From Phycisphaerales bacterium (lineage in GTDB: Bacteria; Planctomycetota; Phycisphaerae; Phycisphaerales; UBA1924), in contig JADLFE010000007.1 in assembly GCA_020845755.1 (NCBI GenBank), forward strand, positions 1 to 64,000: a DNA stretch of 64,000 nucleotides. The letters are read 5' to 3'. How positions within the stretch are numbered: the first letter of the stretch is position 1; each line of letters begins with the position of its first letter. The translations under genes were made by a program, and so were the position numbers. Below the pieces are notes generated by a model. That model worked only from the letters and a program-made list of their open reading frames with translations. It ran no database searches and was not told the DNA's origin. Positions 48,629-56,667 of the stretch are shown here, piece by piece.

Positions 48629-49012
48629 ATGGGCCTCCAGACGATCATCGAGAACATCAACAAGGCGAACCTGAAGAGCGATATCCCGGCCATGCAGGTC
48701 GGCGACACGATCAACGTCCACTCGCGCATCGTCGAGGGCGACAAGGAACGCATTCAGGTCTTCCAGGGCGTGCTGATCAGCCGGCGCGGGCGCGGGATCA
48801 ACGAGATGATCCGCGTGCGTCGCGTGGTTGACGAGGTGGGCATCGAGCGCTGCTGGCCGATCAACTCGCCGATGATCGCGAAGTTTGAGATCGTTCGTCA
48901 GGGCGATGCGCGGCGTGCGAAGCTGTACTTCCTGCGTGACCGCGTGGGCAAGAGCCGTCGTCTGCGTGACCGTCGTCGCGGCCTGGGGAAGACCGAGGCC
49001 GCCACGAAGTAA
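48629..49012 (+). CDS. rplS: 50S ribosomal protein L19
   Basis: A 127-residue L19, which forms intersubunit bridges near the 30S contact. The core motif GDTINVHSRIVEGDKERIQVFQGV is split over residues 25-48 and is followed by ISRRGRGINEMIRVRR and KLYFLRDRVGKSRRLR. The basic C-terminal tail is slightly longer than usual. AGGTGG lies upstream of the ATG. It follows trmD by 153 bp, keeping the trmD-rplS part of the conserved order. Confidence 0.97.
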   Translation: MGLQTIIENINKANLKSDIPAMQVGDTINVHSRIVEGDKERIQVFQGVLISRRGRGINEMIRVRRVVDEVGIERCWPINSPMIAKFEIVRQGDARRAKLYFLRDRVGKSRRLRDRRRGLGKTEAATK

Positions 49013-49044
49013 GCGGACCAGGGAATTGAAGAGTCGATCGACGA

Positions 49045-49070
49045 ACGCCCGGGATGACCGGGCGTTTTTT
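49045..49070 (+). terminator. intrinsic terminator after rplS
   Basis: A perfect 8-bp stem ACGCCCGG / CCGGGCGT (arms 49045-49052 and 49058-49065) with loop GATGA, followed directly by a T-run to 49070. It lies 33 bp after the rplS stop, so the trmD-rplS transcript should end here. Confidence 0.92.
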
Positions 49071-49102
49071 CGTGGGAAGAAGAGGCGGAGTGGAAGAGAA
49101 GA

Positions 49103-49134
49103 AGTCACGAAGTCACGGAGTCACGAAGTCGGGA
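49103..49134. repeat. four tandem 8-bp units (AGTCACGA-like)
   Basis: Four head-to-tail copies of an 8-base unit: AGTCACGA, AGTCACGG, AGTCACGA and AGTCGGGA. It lies in the non-coding stretch between the rplS terminator and the next gene. It may be slippage-prone simple sequence. No further copies were noticed in the window. Confidence 0.7.
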
Positions 49135-49217
49135 CGAGGCAAAGCGGCGTGGTGGCTGAGAAAGCGCCGACGGCTCGGCCCCTCATGATGACCTCAGGAA
49201 TTGTGAAACAACCGTCA

Positions 49218-49637
49218 CTACCACGCCCCCTGCTGCGACACGAGGACTCGGACATCGGGCGGTTCGGCGAGCCAGTTGAAGCCACGCTTGCCGGCAAGAA
49301 ACGGTTCGAGAAGTTCCCGCACATCGTCCCAGCCGCGACGGGACCCGAGCATGACATACGGCTCACCGGGCGCGGGGAAGGGCACGCGGCAGCCCGTGCA
49401 ACAAGACTCGAAGTTCGGCGTAGCCTGATCGTCCGGAACGACGCGGAGGAGCAAGCGGCAGGCGTTGATGGATTGAGCCCAAGGCTCGTCGGTGAGCATC
49501 CACTCGTCGCGATGGCCGCTCGCGAGGGATTCGCAGATTGCGCGGAGCGCGGCGATATCCTCACTCCGGAAGTCATAGAGACGGATAAGCGGGCAGTCTG
49601 GACTATCACAGGGCGGGATGTACTCGACCTTGAGCAT
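49218..49637 (-). CDS. hypothetical protein, 139 residues
   Basis: I do not recognise a family. The protein is soluble, moderately acidic, and has several cysteines: CDSPDC near the N-terminus and ESCCTGC in the middle, which could bind a metal if paired. The C-terminal third (GWDDVRELLEPFLAGKRGFNWLAEPPDVRVLV) looks like a helix-strand unit. There is no signal peptide. I use the ATG at 49637; the frame opens six codons earlier. It lies among small accessory genes and gives no functional clue. Confidence 0.6.
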   Translation of the reverse strand: MLKVEYIPPCDSPDCPLIRLYDFRSEDIAALRAICESLASGHRDEWMLTDEPWAQSINACRLLLRVVPDDQATPNFESCCTGCRVPFPAPGEPYVMLGSRRGWDDVRELLEPFLAGKRGFNWLAEPPDVRVLVSQQGAW

Positions 49638-49737
49638 CGCACGAGCGTATGCCATCGCACGACGAGCCCTTGTCGTGTCGGACCTGATCGGGCATTGCGC
49701 TCACAGCCACGCGTGCCGGCAGGGTGATTGCATCGCA

Positions 49738-50232
49738 CTATTCACTCAGCACGAGCACCGCCTCTTCGCATTCGAGGAATCGCTCGGTTGCGGGTGAGTG
49801 CTGGTATCCCGTCAGCACGAAGCCGCAGCGCTGGAGCACGCGGATGGAGGCGACATTGTGGCGGGCCGCACGCGCGTGGAGCGGGCGTTTTCGAACCTCG
49901 TGGAGAAGCAACGCAAGGGCGCGAGTAGCGATGCCGCGGCCCCAGTGCTCGCTCGCGATCCAGTATCCGACGGAGTCGAGGCCGTCCATGCTGAAGCAGG
50001 AAATCTGGCCGACGAGCACAGAGTCGAGCGTGATCGCGCGGGCGATGATGGAGGGATCGGCGAGGATCTTCTCCCAGTGGGACAAGAACGACTGGGAATC
50101 GCGTGGAATGACCGCGGCCATGCGTGCGCCGTCGGGATCGGATTGGAAGCGAAAGAGCTCCGGCAGGTCGGCCGTGGTGATCGGGCGGAGGTGGACGGGA
50201 AGCGGGCTTGACCGACGTTCGAAGGAAGACAT
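49738..50232 (-). CDS. GNAT family N-acetyltransferase (RimJ/RimL-like)
   Basis: A 164-residue acetyltransferase. It starts with LRPITTADLPELFRF and has the acetyl-CoA binding segment SVGYWIASEHWGRGIATRALALLL, followed by HARAARHNVASIRVLQRCGF, which is the RimJ/RimL pattern. The acceptor is unknown; relatives modify ribosomal protein N-termini, antibiotics or small amines. It lies alone between the hypothetical and the VOC lipoprotein genes. Confidence 0.85.
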   Translation of the reverse strand: MSSFERRSSPLPVHLRPITTADLPELFRFQSDPDGARMAAVIPRDSQSFLSHWEKILADPSIIARAITLDSVLVGQISCFSMDGLDSVGYWIASEHWGRGIATRALALLLHEVRKRPLHARAARHNVASIRVLQRCGFVLTGYQHSPATERFLECEEAVLVLSE

Positions 50233-50267
50233 GAGAGCAGGATACAGCGACTGTGCGACGAAATTCG

Positions 50268-50816
50268 CTACTTCTTTGGCCGGGGCACGTGCTGATCGAT
50301 GATGACGGGATTGCCGTCGGGGTCGGTGAGGATGAGGAAGGCCGGGGCGTCGGTCGATTCGTCGGCGGCGGGGTTGGGGGATAGGCCGCGTTCACGGAAG
50401 ATGCGCTGGAGGTCGCGCACGTCGGTGAACTCGGGGAGCGTGTTGCACGCGCGGTCCCAGCCGGGGTTGAAGGTGAGCGAGTTCTTTGGCAGGCCGCCCT
50501 GGTGAAGGCCGAGGGTGCAGGTGTCGTTCTGCATGATGAGCCAGGTCTTGTTGTCGCCGACGAAGGGGCGGAAGCCAAGCTTCTCGTAGAAGGCGCGGGA
50601 GGCGGCGAGGTCCTTGACGGCGAGGCTGAGCGAAAAGTTGCCGAGCTGCATGGATTGGGTTTCCTTCGACGGAGTGGCGGGCTTGGCCGAGGCGGCAGGC
50701 TTTGACGCGGGCGGGGTCGCGGGCTGGTTCTCGGATTGCGATGCGGTGGACGCGGAGTGGTTGGACGCGCAGCCGAACAGGGTGAGGAGGGCGAGGGTTA
50801 CAATGAGTCGATTCAC
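50268..50816 (-). CDS. lipoprotein with a VOC (glyoxalase/bleomycin-resistance-like) domain
   Basis: A 182-residue predicted lipoprotein: signal peptide ending in lipobox LFGC, a linker of about 35 residues rich in Pro, Ala and Ser, then a VOC domain from about residue 57 (LGNFSLSLAVKDLAASRAFYEKLGF, ending ILTDPDGNPVIIDQH). Such domains bind metals and catalyse varied reactions; an export signal on one is uncommon. The GTG start at 50816 has GGAG six bases upstream. It is divergent from the AraC gene, whose earliest possible start is only 3 bp away. Confidence 0.82.
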   Translation of the reverse strand: MNRLIVTLALLTLFGCASNHSASTASQSENQPATPPASKPAASAKPATPSKETQSMQLGNFSLSLAVKDLAASRAFYEKLGFRPFVGDNKTWLIMQNDTCTLGLHQGGLPKNSLTFNPGWDRACNTLPEFTDVRDLQRIFRERGLSPNPAADESTDAPAFLILTDPDGNPVIIDQHVPRPKK

Positions 50817-50935
50817 GGGTGTCTCCGAAATCTGAACGGTTCGTGGAACGCCGATTCGATGGGGACATGCTACCTGTCGCGGCACGGAGGGCTTGCCAGA
50901 TCTTGCGAACTTTGAACAACGCGCGGGTGAAGGGC

Positions 50936-51901
50936 ATGGACGTCGTCGCGGAGCGAACGGCCGGGGCCCGATCGGCTGGTGCGCGCGCGAATGCCCGGCG
51001 ATTGTCGACCCACGCCTCGTATGTCGACCGGGTGAACCGGGCGATCGATCTCATGGTCGCTCATCTGGATCGCCCGGTGCGATTACGCGAACTGGCACGG
51101 GCCGCCGCCCTCTCGGCGTTCCATTTTCACCGGGTCTTTCAGGCGCTGACCGGGCAGACGCCGGCCGACTTTGCCAAGCAGATGCGGCTGGACCGGGCGC
51201 TTGGGATGATGAGCGAGGCACGGAAGAGTTCGCTCACGGAGATCGCGCTGGCGTGCGGGTTTGCGTCGTCGTCCGACTTTTCACGATCGTTCAAGCAGCG
51301 GTTTGGCGTGGCGCCTAGCGCATTTGATCTCGCGGCGTGGCGCGGCGAGCGCGGGAGAGAGTTGGATGCTCTCTCCCGGGGCGGGTCCACGCCCCATGTT
51401 GAGAAGTTGCCGGGACGGAGCAACCCCGACCAGTTCAAGGTTCGCATCCGCGATCTGCCGGCACGAACAGTCGCGTACATCCGCATCGCGAATCCGTACA
51501 AGGGCGGCGGGGTGATGTGTGCGGTGGAGCGATTAACGGCGTGGGCGACACGGCAGGGGCTGGATCGCGGGCAGTGGCTGGGGTATCAGTGGGAGAACCC
51601 GGAGATCACGCCGCTGGAGCGGTGCGGGTATTACGTCGCGGTCGAGGCGGAGCGATTCACGCCGAGCGGCGAGATCGGGCGGTTTCGGTTCCCCGCGATG
51701 ACGGTGGCGCAGATTGACATCGACGGCGGGATCGAGCTCGAGCTGCGGGCGCTGCGGTGGTTGTATGGGTCGTGGTTACCGCGGAGCGGGTATGTGCCGG
51801 GGGACCAGCCGAGCTTTGAGGCGTGGGTGGGATTGCCGTTTGCGCACGGCGTGGAGCGGTTTGAGCTCGGGGTGCAGCTGCCGATTCGGAGAGGGCTCTG
51901 A
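50936..51901 (+). CDS. AraC-family regulator with GyrI-like effector domain
   Basis: A transcription regulator. The AraC-type double helix-turn-helix (YVDRVNRAIDLMVAHLD, ARAAALSAFHFHRVFQALTG, TEIALACGFASSSDFSRSFKQRFGVAPS) is followed by a GyrI-like ligand-binding domain (FKVRIRDLPARTVAYIRIANPY to GVQLPIRRGL). This layout is that of Rob and SoxS-related multidrug sensors. The start is unsure: the frame is open to 50819, and ATGs at 50867 and 50936 lack a well-spaced ribosome binding site. I give the shortest form that keeps the DNA-binding domain (321 residues). Confidence 0.85.
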   Translation: MDVVAERTAGARSAGARANARRLSTHASYVDRVNRAIDLMVAHLDRPVRLRELARAAALSAFHFHRVFQALTGQTPADFAKQMRLDRALGMMSEARKSSLTEIALACGFASSSDFSRSFKQRFGVAPSAFDLAAWRGERGRELDALSRGGSTPHVEKLPGRSNPDQFKVRIRDLPARTVAYIRIANPYKGGGVMCAVERLTAWATRQGLDRGQWLGYQWENPEITPLERCGYYVAVEAERFTPSGEIGRFRFPAMTVAQIDIDGGIELELRALRWLYGSWLPRSGYVPGDQPSFEAWVGLPFAHGVERFELGVQLPIRRGL

Positions 51902-51965
51902 CGAATCTCTGCGCGGAGTTTCGGGCGAAGGTGAATGAGCGGGCTCGCTTCGGTACTCTGCCTGC

Positions 51966-54053
51966 ATGGGCAACATGATTCCCGGCGTAGCGCTCGGCCT
52001 GATTCTGCTTGGTGGAAGTAACGCGAGCCTTCGGACGACGCGTGGCGCGGCGGGGGCCGCCAGCGTGCATCCTGCGCTCGCGCTGCGTGCGGCTTCCGAT
52101 CAGGATGCGACGACAGGAGCCCATCACACGGACTCGTATGCGGACGCCGCGGATGCGGTGATGGAGTCGATAGAGCGGGAGCTGCTTGACGGGGCGACAG
52201 GCGGCTATGCGCAGGCGCGTGACAAGCGTGAGCCGGAGTTCATGTGGGGCAACGGCGTGATGTTCTCGGCGCTGGTCGCGGCGACGCGGCACGAGCCGGA
52301 GAAGTACCGGGCGCGCATGGAGCGGTTCTTTGCCGCGATGGATCGGTACTGGGATGACAAGGCGGACATCCCGGGCTATGAGCCGTCGCCGACGCGGGGC
52401 GGCGGAAATGACAAGTACTACGACGACAACGAGTGGATGGCGATTACGTTTGCAGAGGCGCATGAGCTGACTGGTGACGCGAAGTACCTGGAGCGGGCGG
52501 AACGGGCGCTGCGGTTTTCGTTCGGCGGCTGGGACGATCAGCTTGGCGGCGGGATCTGGTGGCACGAGGGGCACAAAGACGGGAGCAAGAACACGTGCGC
52601 CAATGCGCCGGCCGCCGTGGCGTGTCTGCGCGTGGCGAGATTCGTTGAGCGGGAAGAGCACATCGACTGGGCGCGGCGGATCGTTTCATGGACAAACACG
52701 CACCTGCAGGACAAGGACGGGCTGTTCTTTGACAACGTGCGCGTGGCGGATGGCCACGTCGCGAAGTTCAAGATGACGTACAACAGCGGCCTGATGATCC
52801 GCGCGAACCTCGGGCTGTTCCGCGCGACGGGCAATCGGCGGTTTCTCGATGAGGCGGTGCGGATCGGGCGGGCGTGCGAAGCACTCGTTGATCCGAAGAC
52901 CGGCGTGTACAAGAACGCCCTGCGGTTTACGCACCTGCTGGTCGAGGCGGACGTGGAGTTGTATCGCGTGACGCAGGATGAGACGTTCCTGCGACGGGCG
53001 ACACGGAATGGGAATGCCGCGTTGGAGCGGTGGAAGACCTCGCCACCGAAGGAGTTGATCGAGCAGGCAGCGATCGCGCGGATGCTGTGGCTGCTGGCGG
53101 ATACTGAGACGGAGGTGGGCCGGGCATTCTGGGACAAGGCCGACGCCCCGCGATTGCCTCCGGAGCCGGCGGCGGCGGTGCCAGGGGACTCGTCGATTCG
53201 CGGAGCCGCGCTGGGATCGGAGATCGTGATCACGACCACGACTCGGCTGGCGGGCGCGATCCACTCTCTGACATGGAACGGCAAGGAGTTCATCGACAGC
53301 GCGGACCACGGAAGGCAGTTGCAGTCGGCGAGCAACTTTGACTGCGCGACGCCGATCACGGGCGAGACATTCAACCCGACGGAGGCGGGCTCGCGGCGTG
53401 ACGGCGCGGGTCCTGCTTCGACGGGGCAACTGCTGCAACTGGTTGCGCGGGGAAACACGTTGGAGACGACGTCGCGGATGGCTTTCTGGCTTGCGCCGGG
53501 CGAGATATCCGAGGGCAACCCGGCGAAGAACACCACGGTGCTGTCGAATCACCTGCTGCGGAAACGTGTGCGGATCGGGGCGATGGGACTTGATCACCTG
53601 ATCCGGTACGACGTGACGTTTGTCGTGCCGCCGGGCGAGCACCACACGCAGGCGGTGTTCGAGGCGCTGACGGGGTACATGCCCTGGGAGTTCCAGAAGT
53701 TCTGGACGCTTGAGCCCGACGGCACGATCGCGCCGATCAATGCGGGGCCCGCCGAGCAAACGCGGCCGCTCATCTTCTCGACGGATGATTCGAAGTTTGC
53801 GATGGGGATCTACTCGCCGGACCAGCCGAGCCCGGGGTACCAAAGCGCCGGATACGGCCGCTGGGCCTTCGACTGGGCCAAGGTCGTCAAATGGAACTGC
53901 GTCTTCCGCGTCTCGGACTCGCGGGGACTGCCCCCCGGCCAGTACATGTACCGCATGTACGTCGCCGTCGGAACGCTCGATGATGTCCGCTCGGCGCTCC
54001 ACGCGGCACGCCGCGCCGCCGGCCCCCACGATCAAGCGCACCCGAGCAAATGA
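51966..54053 (+). CDS. exported GH76-like glycosidase with C-terminal unknown domain
   Basis: A 695-residue protein. A hydrophobic N-terminus (residues 4-17) suggests export. Residues about 60-385 resemble GH76 alpha-1,6-mannanases, an (alpha/alpha)6 barrel; the neighbouring catalytic acids would be Asp153-Asp154 in KYYDDNEWMAITFAEA. The remaining 300 residues are beta-rich (SLTWNGKEFIDSADHGRQLQ, DHLIRYDVTFVVPPGEHHTQ) and I cannot name the fold. GH76 enzymes degrade alpha-mannan of fungal or algal origin. Coding-strand composition changes near the end of the gene from G-rich to C-rich. No transporter or partner glycosidase is adjacent. Confidence 0.78.
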   Translation: MGNMIPGVALGLILLGGSNASLRTTRGAAGAASVHPALALRAASDQDATTGAHHTDSYADAADAVMESIERELLDGATGGYAQARDKREPEFMWGNGVMFSALVAATRHEPEKYRARMERFFAAMDRYWDDKADIPGYEPSPTRGGGNDKYYDDNEWMAITFAEAHELTGDAKYLERAERALRFSFGGWDDQLGGGIWWHEGHKDGSKNTCANAPAAVACLRVARFVEREEHIDWARRIVSWTNTHLQDKDGLFFDNVRVADGHVAKFKMTYNSGLMIRANLGLFRATGNRRFLDEAVRIGRACEALVDPKTGVYKNALRFTHLLVEADVELYRVTQDETFLRRATRNGNAALERWKTSPPKELIEQAAIARMLWLLADTETEVGRAFWDKADAPRLPPEPAAAVPGDSSIRGAALGSEIVITTTTRLAGAIHSLTWNGKEFIDSADHGRQLQSASNFDCATPITGETFNPTEAGSRRDGAGPASTGQLLQLVARGNTLETTSRMAFWLAPGEISEGNPAKNTTVLSNHLLRKRVRIGAMGLDHLIRYDVTFVVPPGEHHTQAVFEALTGYMPWEFQKFWTLEPDGTIAPINAGPAEQTRPLIFSTDDSKFAMGIYSPDQPSPGYQSAGYGRWAFDWAKVVKWNCVFRVSDSRGLPPGQYMYRMYVAVGTLDDVRSALHAARRAAGPHDQAHPSK

Positions 54054-54070
54054 CCCGACGGTCCCAAGAA

Positions 54071-54095
54071 AAACACCCGCTCGTCGCGGGTGTTT
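54071..54095. terminator. bidirectional intrinsic terminator
   Basis: A 10-bp perfect stem AAACACCCGC / GCGGGTGTTT (arms 54071-54080 and 54086-54095) with loop TCGTC. On the minus strand it is followed by T-rich sequence (TTTTTCTT), ideal for ending the fliA transcript, whose stop lies 27 bp away. On the plus strand the T-run is weaker but may serve the GH76 gene. Confidence 0.88.
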
Positions 54096-54122
54096 GAAAT
54101 CGTGTTTCACTCTTCAATCAAC

Positions 54123-54992
54123 TCACTCGTCCAGCGGCTCGAGCTCCATCGAGCGGTGCTGCATGTGCGCCTTCAGACGCAGCAGGATCGACGTGTGCAT
54201 CTGGCTCACCCGCGATTCCGAAAGATCGAGCGTCGCGCCGATCTCCCGCATCGTCATGCCCTCGTAGTAATAGAGCAGCACGATCAGACGCTCGGCCCGC
54301 GACAGGCCCTTGGTGATCAGTTCCTTCAGGTCACGCCGTTGAATCTCCTTCACCGGATTCAACTGCGAATCGTCGCGGATCACGTCGATCTCACGCACAT
54401 CGCGGCCCGAGTCCGACGGGAAGCAACGCCCGTGGATCGATCGGATGTTCACCGGCGAACCGTCACGCTTGAGTTTGTCGAACTCCTCACCCTGCAGGCC
54501 CATCCGCTCCGACACCTGCGCGTCGGTCGCCGGCTGGCCCGTCTCCATTTCGATCTGCTGGCGCACGCCCTCGAACCGCGCCGTGCGATGCCGAACCAGC
54601 CGCGGCACCCAGTCCATCGAACGCAATTCGTCCAGGATCGCGCCGCGGATACGCGGGGCGCAGAACGTCTCGAACTTCACCTTCCGCTCCAGGTCAAACG
54701 CCGCGATCGCGTCCTTGAGCCCGAAGATCCCCGCCGACATAAGGTCCTCGATGTCGACCTCGTCGGGCAATCGCGCATAGATCCGCTCCGCGTTGTAACG
54801 CACGAGCGGCAGAAACTTCTCCATAAGGAAGTTGCGGATCGGCTCCGCCTTTGTCTTCTTGTACTCTTTCCACACGCTGTTCATGGGCATGCCGTCGTAA
54901 GGCGTCTTGGCCTTCGAAGGCTCCGCGTGCCTCGCGCCGAAGCGCGCCGCCGCCCGCAATCCCGCTCTGCCCGTTGCCCTGGCGCTCGCCAT
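54123..54992 (-). CDS. fliA: RNA polymerase sigma factor, FliA/WhiG (sigma-28) family
   Basis: A 289-residue sigma-70 family factor with regions 2, 3 and 4. Region 2 is LVRYNAERIYARLPDEVDIEDL and on through SAGIFGLKDAIAAFD. Region 4 is ERLIVLLYYYEGMTMREIGATL followed by LSESRVSQMHTSIL, the FliA/WhiG pattern. It should direct late flagellar or chemotaxis promoters, supported by flhF and flhG upstream. The N-terminus has about 40 extra Ala/Arg-rich residues. The ATG at 54992 has AAGGAG six bases upstream. No anti-sigma FlgM gene is nearby. Confidence 0.92.
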   Translation of the reverse strand: MASARATGRAGLRAAARFGARHAEPSKAKTPYDGMPMNSVWKEYKKTKAEPIRNFLMEKFLPLVRYNAERIYARLPDEVDIEDLMSAGIFGLKDAIAAFDLERKVKFETFCAPRIRGAILDELRSMDWVPRLVRHRTARFEGVRQQIEMETGQPATDAQVSERMGLQGEEFDKLKRDGSPVNIRSIHGRCFPSDSGRDVREIDVIRDDSQLNPVKEIQRRDLKELITKGLSRAERLIVLLYYYEGMTMREIGATLDLSESRVSQMHTSILLRLKAHMQHRSMELEPLDE

Positions 54993-55151
54993 GGTCGACT
55001 CCTTGACCCTTCGTGGCGTGCCGAGTTCAAGATCCAAACCCGGCGTCGATCTGAATTGTCACGCGTCAAAGAACCCGACGCGCGATTGTGTGACGATCAT
55101 CCTTGACCGCACGCACGATTGTACACATCTCGCGCGCGCCTGCAACTCGCA

Positions 55152-55436
55152 TCATGCCGCTACTCGGTCATTCTCTTCAGACGGTGGAGAACCCGTGGAT
55201 ATTCCTCGCCTCGACGAGTGCGGATTCGTCGACACATACGCCCGTAACTGGTCCTCGACCACCCGCGTCCCCACCGACCCAATCATCAACCCGATCACCT
55301 TCCCCACCACCATCGCCAATAGCGCCCGACCCAGAACCAGGCCCGCTGGGTTCTGCGCCAGAATGCCCGCCACGATCGCCACGGCAAACGCAGTCAGTGC
55401 AAGGCATGCCGCGATCGTGCGAACCATCTGTGGCAC
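55152..55436 (-). CDS. small membrane protein between flhG and fliA
   Basis: A 94-residue protein with two hydrophobic segments (IAACLALTAFAVAIVAGILA and ALLAMVVGKVIGLMIG), then a polar tail rich in Ser and Arg that is likely cytoplasmic. I do not recognise a family. The GTG start at 55436 has GGAG five bases upstream; an in-frame ATG three codons later is possible. Its place inside a flagellar regulatory run suggests a link to motility or to the cell pole. That link is by position only. Confidence 0.7.
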   Translation of the reverse strand: MPQMVRTIAACLALTAFAVAIVAGILAQNPAGLVLGRALLAMVVGKVIGLMIGSVGTRVVEDQLRAYVSTNPHSSRRGISTGSPPSEENDRVAA

Positions 55437-55584
55437 GGTGTCTCCCCCAGACCCCTCAATCAATCTCTGGTCACTTTCCCCTCAGCACTTTCCACGCCCG
55501 GTCCCAGAACCGACCGCGCCCGCGCGCCGCCTCTATCGGCCGCGTTTACCACCTACTTCAACTCCAATCGACTTTGTCTCGCAA

Positions 55585-56667
55585 TCAGCGCGCCATGCCC
55601 ACCGCCCCGACACGATTCCCCGATAGCCCGCGCAGAATGCGCGCCAGCCACCCACCCTCGTTCGGTGCGCGTTCGTCGCGACGAGTCATCACTCGCGCCA
55701 CCACCGCTTCAGCAAGACGACCCACCGCCACCGACGCCGCCCCTCGAGGCTCCTTCAAAACAAACGGCACGCGCGCTCGCACCGCCAGTGAAACCCCCGC
55801 ATCGCTCGGCACCCAGCCCATCATCCCCGGCTCCGCGCCCAAAAACCGCGCCGACACTGCCGCGATCCGCCCATGAACTCCCCGCGCCTCTTCCTCATCC
55901 AGCGCCTGGTTCACCACCAGCATCACCCGCGGCATGTTCTCACGCATCCGCCCCGCGTCCGTCAGACACTTCACCATCGCGTACGCGTCCGCGATCGACG
56001 TCGGCTCCGGTGTCACCACCACCATCGCAACGTCCGCCGCTCGCACAAACGACGTCACCCCCGCGTGCGCTCCCGCCCCCGTATCGATCAGCACCACGTC
56101 CGAACTGGCCGACAGCGACGACAGCGCATCGATCATCCCCGCACGCGACTGCCGCGGCATGTCCGCGATCCGCGCCACCCCCGCCGACCCGGGGATCAAC
56201 CTGAATCCCCCCGGCGCCTCCACGCATAGCCCCGCCAGCGACCCCGACGCACCGCTACCCACGTATGAATCCCCAACCACCGTGTCTATCCGCCGCGTCG
56301 GCGTCATGCCCAGCAGCACGTCCGTGTTCGCCATCCCAAGATCGGCATCCAGCAGCGTCACCCGCACACGCCGCGCCGACAGCGCGATCGCCAGGTTCAC
56401 CGCCAGGTTCGTCTTCCCCACCCCGCCCTTGCCCGACGTGACCGCCACGATCGGAACGCCCGCGTGCCCCGCACGCCGCCACGCCAACGGCTCTCCCTCA
56501 CGCGCCGAATCCCCACGCCACATCTGCCCAGCCGAGCCCTGGTTCACCTGCCCCGCCGACAGCGTCTGACCCACCAGCGCGCGCAGCCGCGACGCCTGAT
56601 CGCCGCCGACCGGCGATGGCCCGATCCGGCTCGCGCTCGCCGGCACTTGGCTCGCTGCCTCGGTCAC
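55585..56667 (-). CDS. flhG: FlhG/MinD-type ATPase
   Basis: A 360-residue P-loop ATPase of the MinD/ParA class. The deviant Walker A is VTSGKGGVGKTNLAVN near residue 77, with DADLGMANTDVLLG and DVVLIDTGAGAHAGV following. The N-terminal 60 residues are variable, as in FlhG, which controls flagellar number. The GTG start overlaps the flhF stop as GTGA, with GAGG seven bases before it; tight coupling with flhF supports FlhG over MinD. A membrane-binding C-terminal helix may be present but is not clear. Confidence 0.88.
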   Translation of the reverse strand: MTEAASQVPASASRIGPSPVGGDQASRLRALVGQTLSAGQVNQGSAGQMWRGDSAREGEPLAWRRAGHAGVPIVAVTSGKGGVGKTNLAVNLAIALSARRVRVTLLDADLGMANTDVLLGMTPTRRIDTVVGDSYVGSGASGSLAGLCVEAPGGFRLIPGSAGVARIADMPRQSRAGMIDALSSLSASSDVVLIDTGAGAHAGVTSFVRAADVAMVVVTPEPTSIADAYAMVKCLTDAGRMRENMPRVMLVVNQALDEEEARGVHGRIAAVSARFLGAEPGMMGWVPSDAGVSLAVRARVPFVLKEPRGAASVAVGRLAEAVVARVMTRRDERAPNEGGWLARILRGLSGNRVGAVGMAR

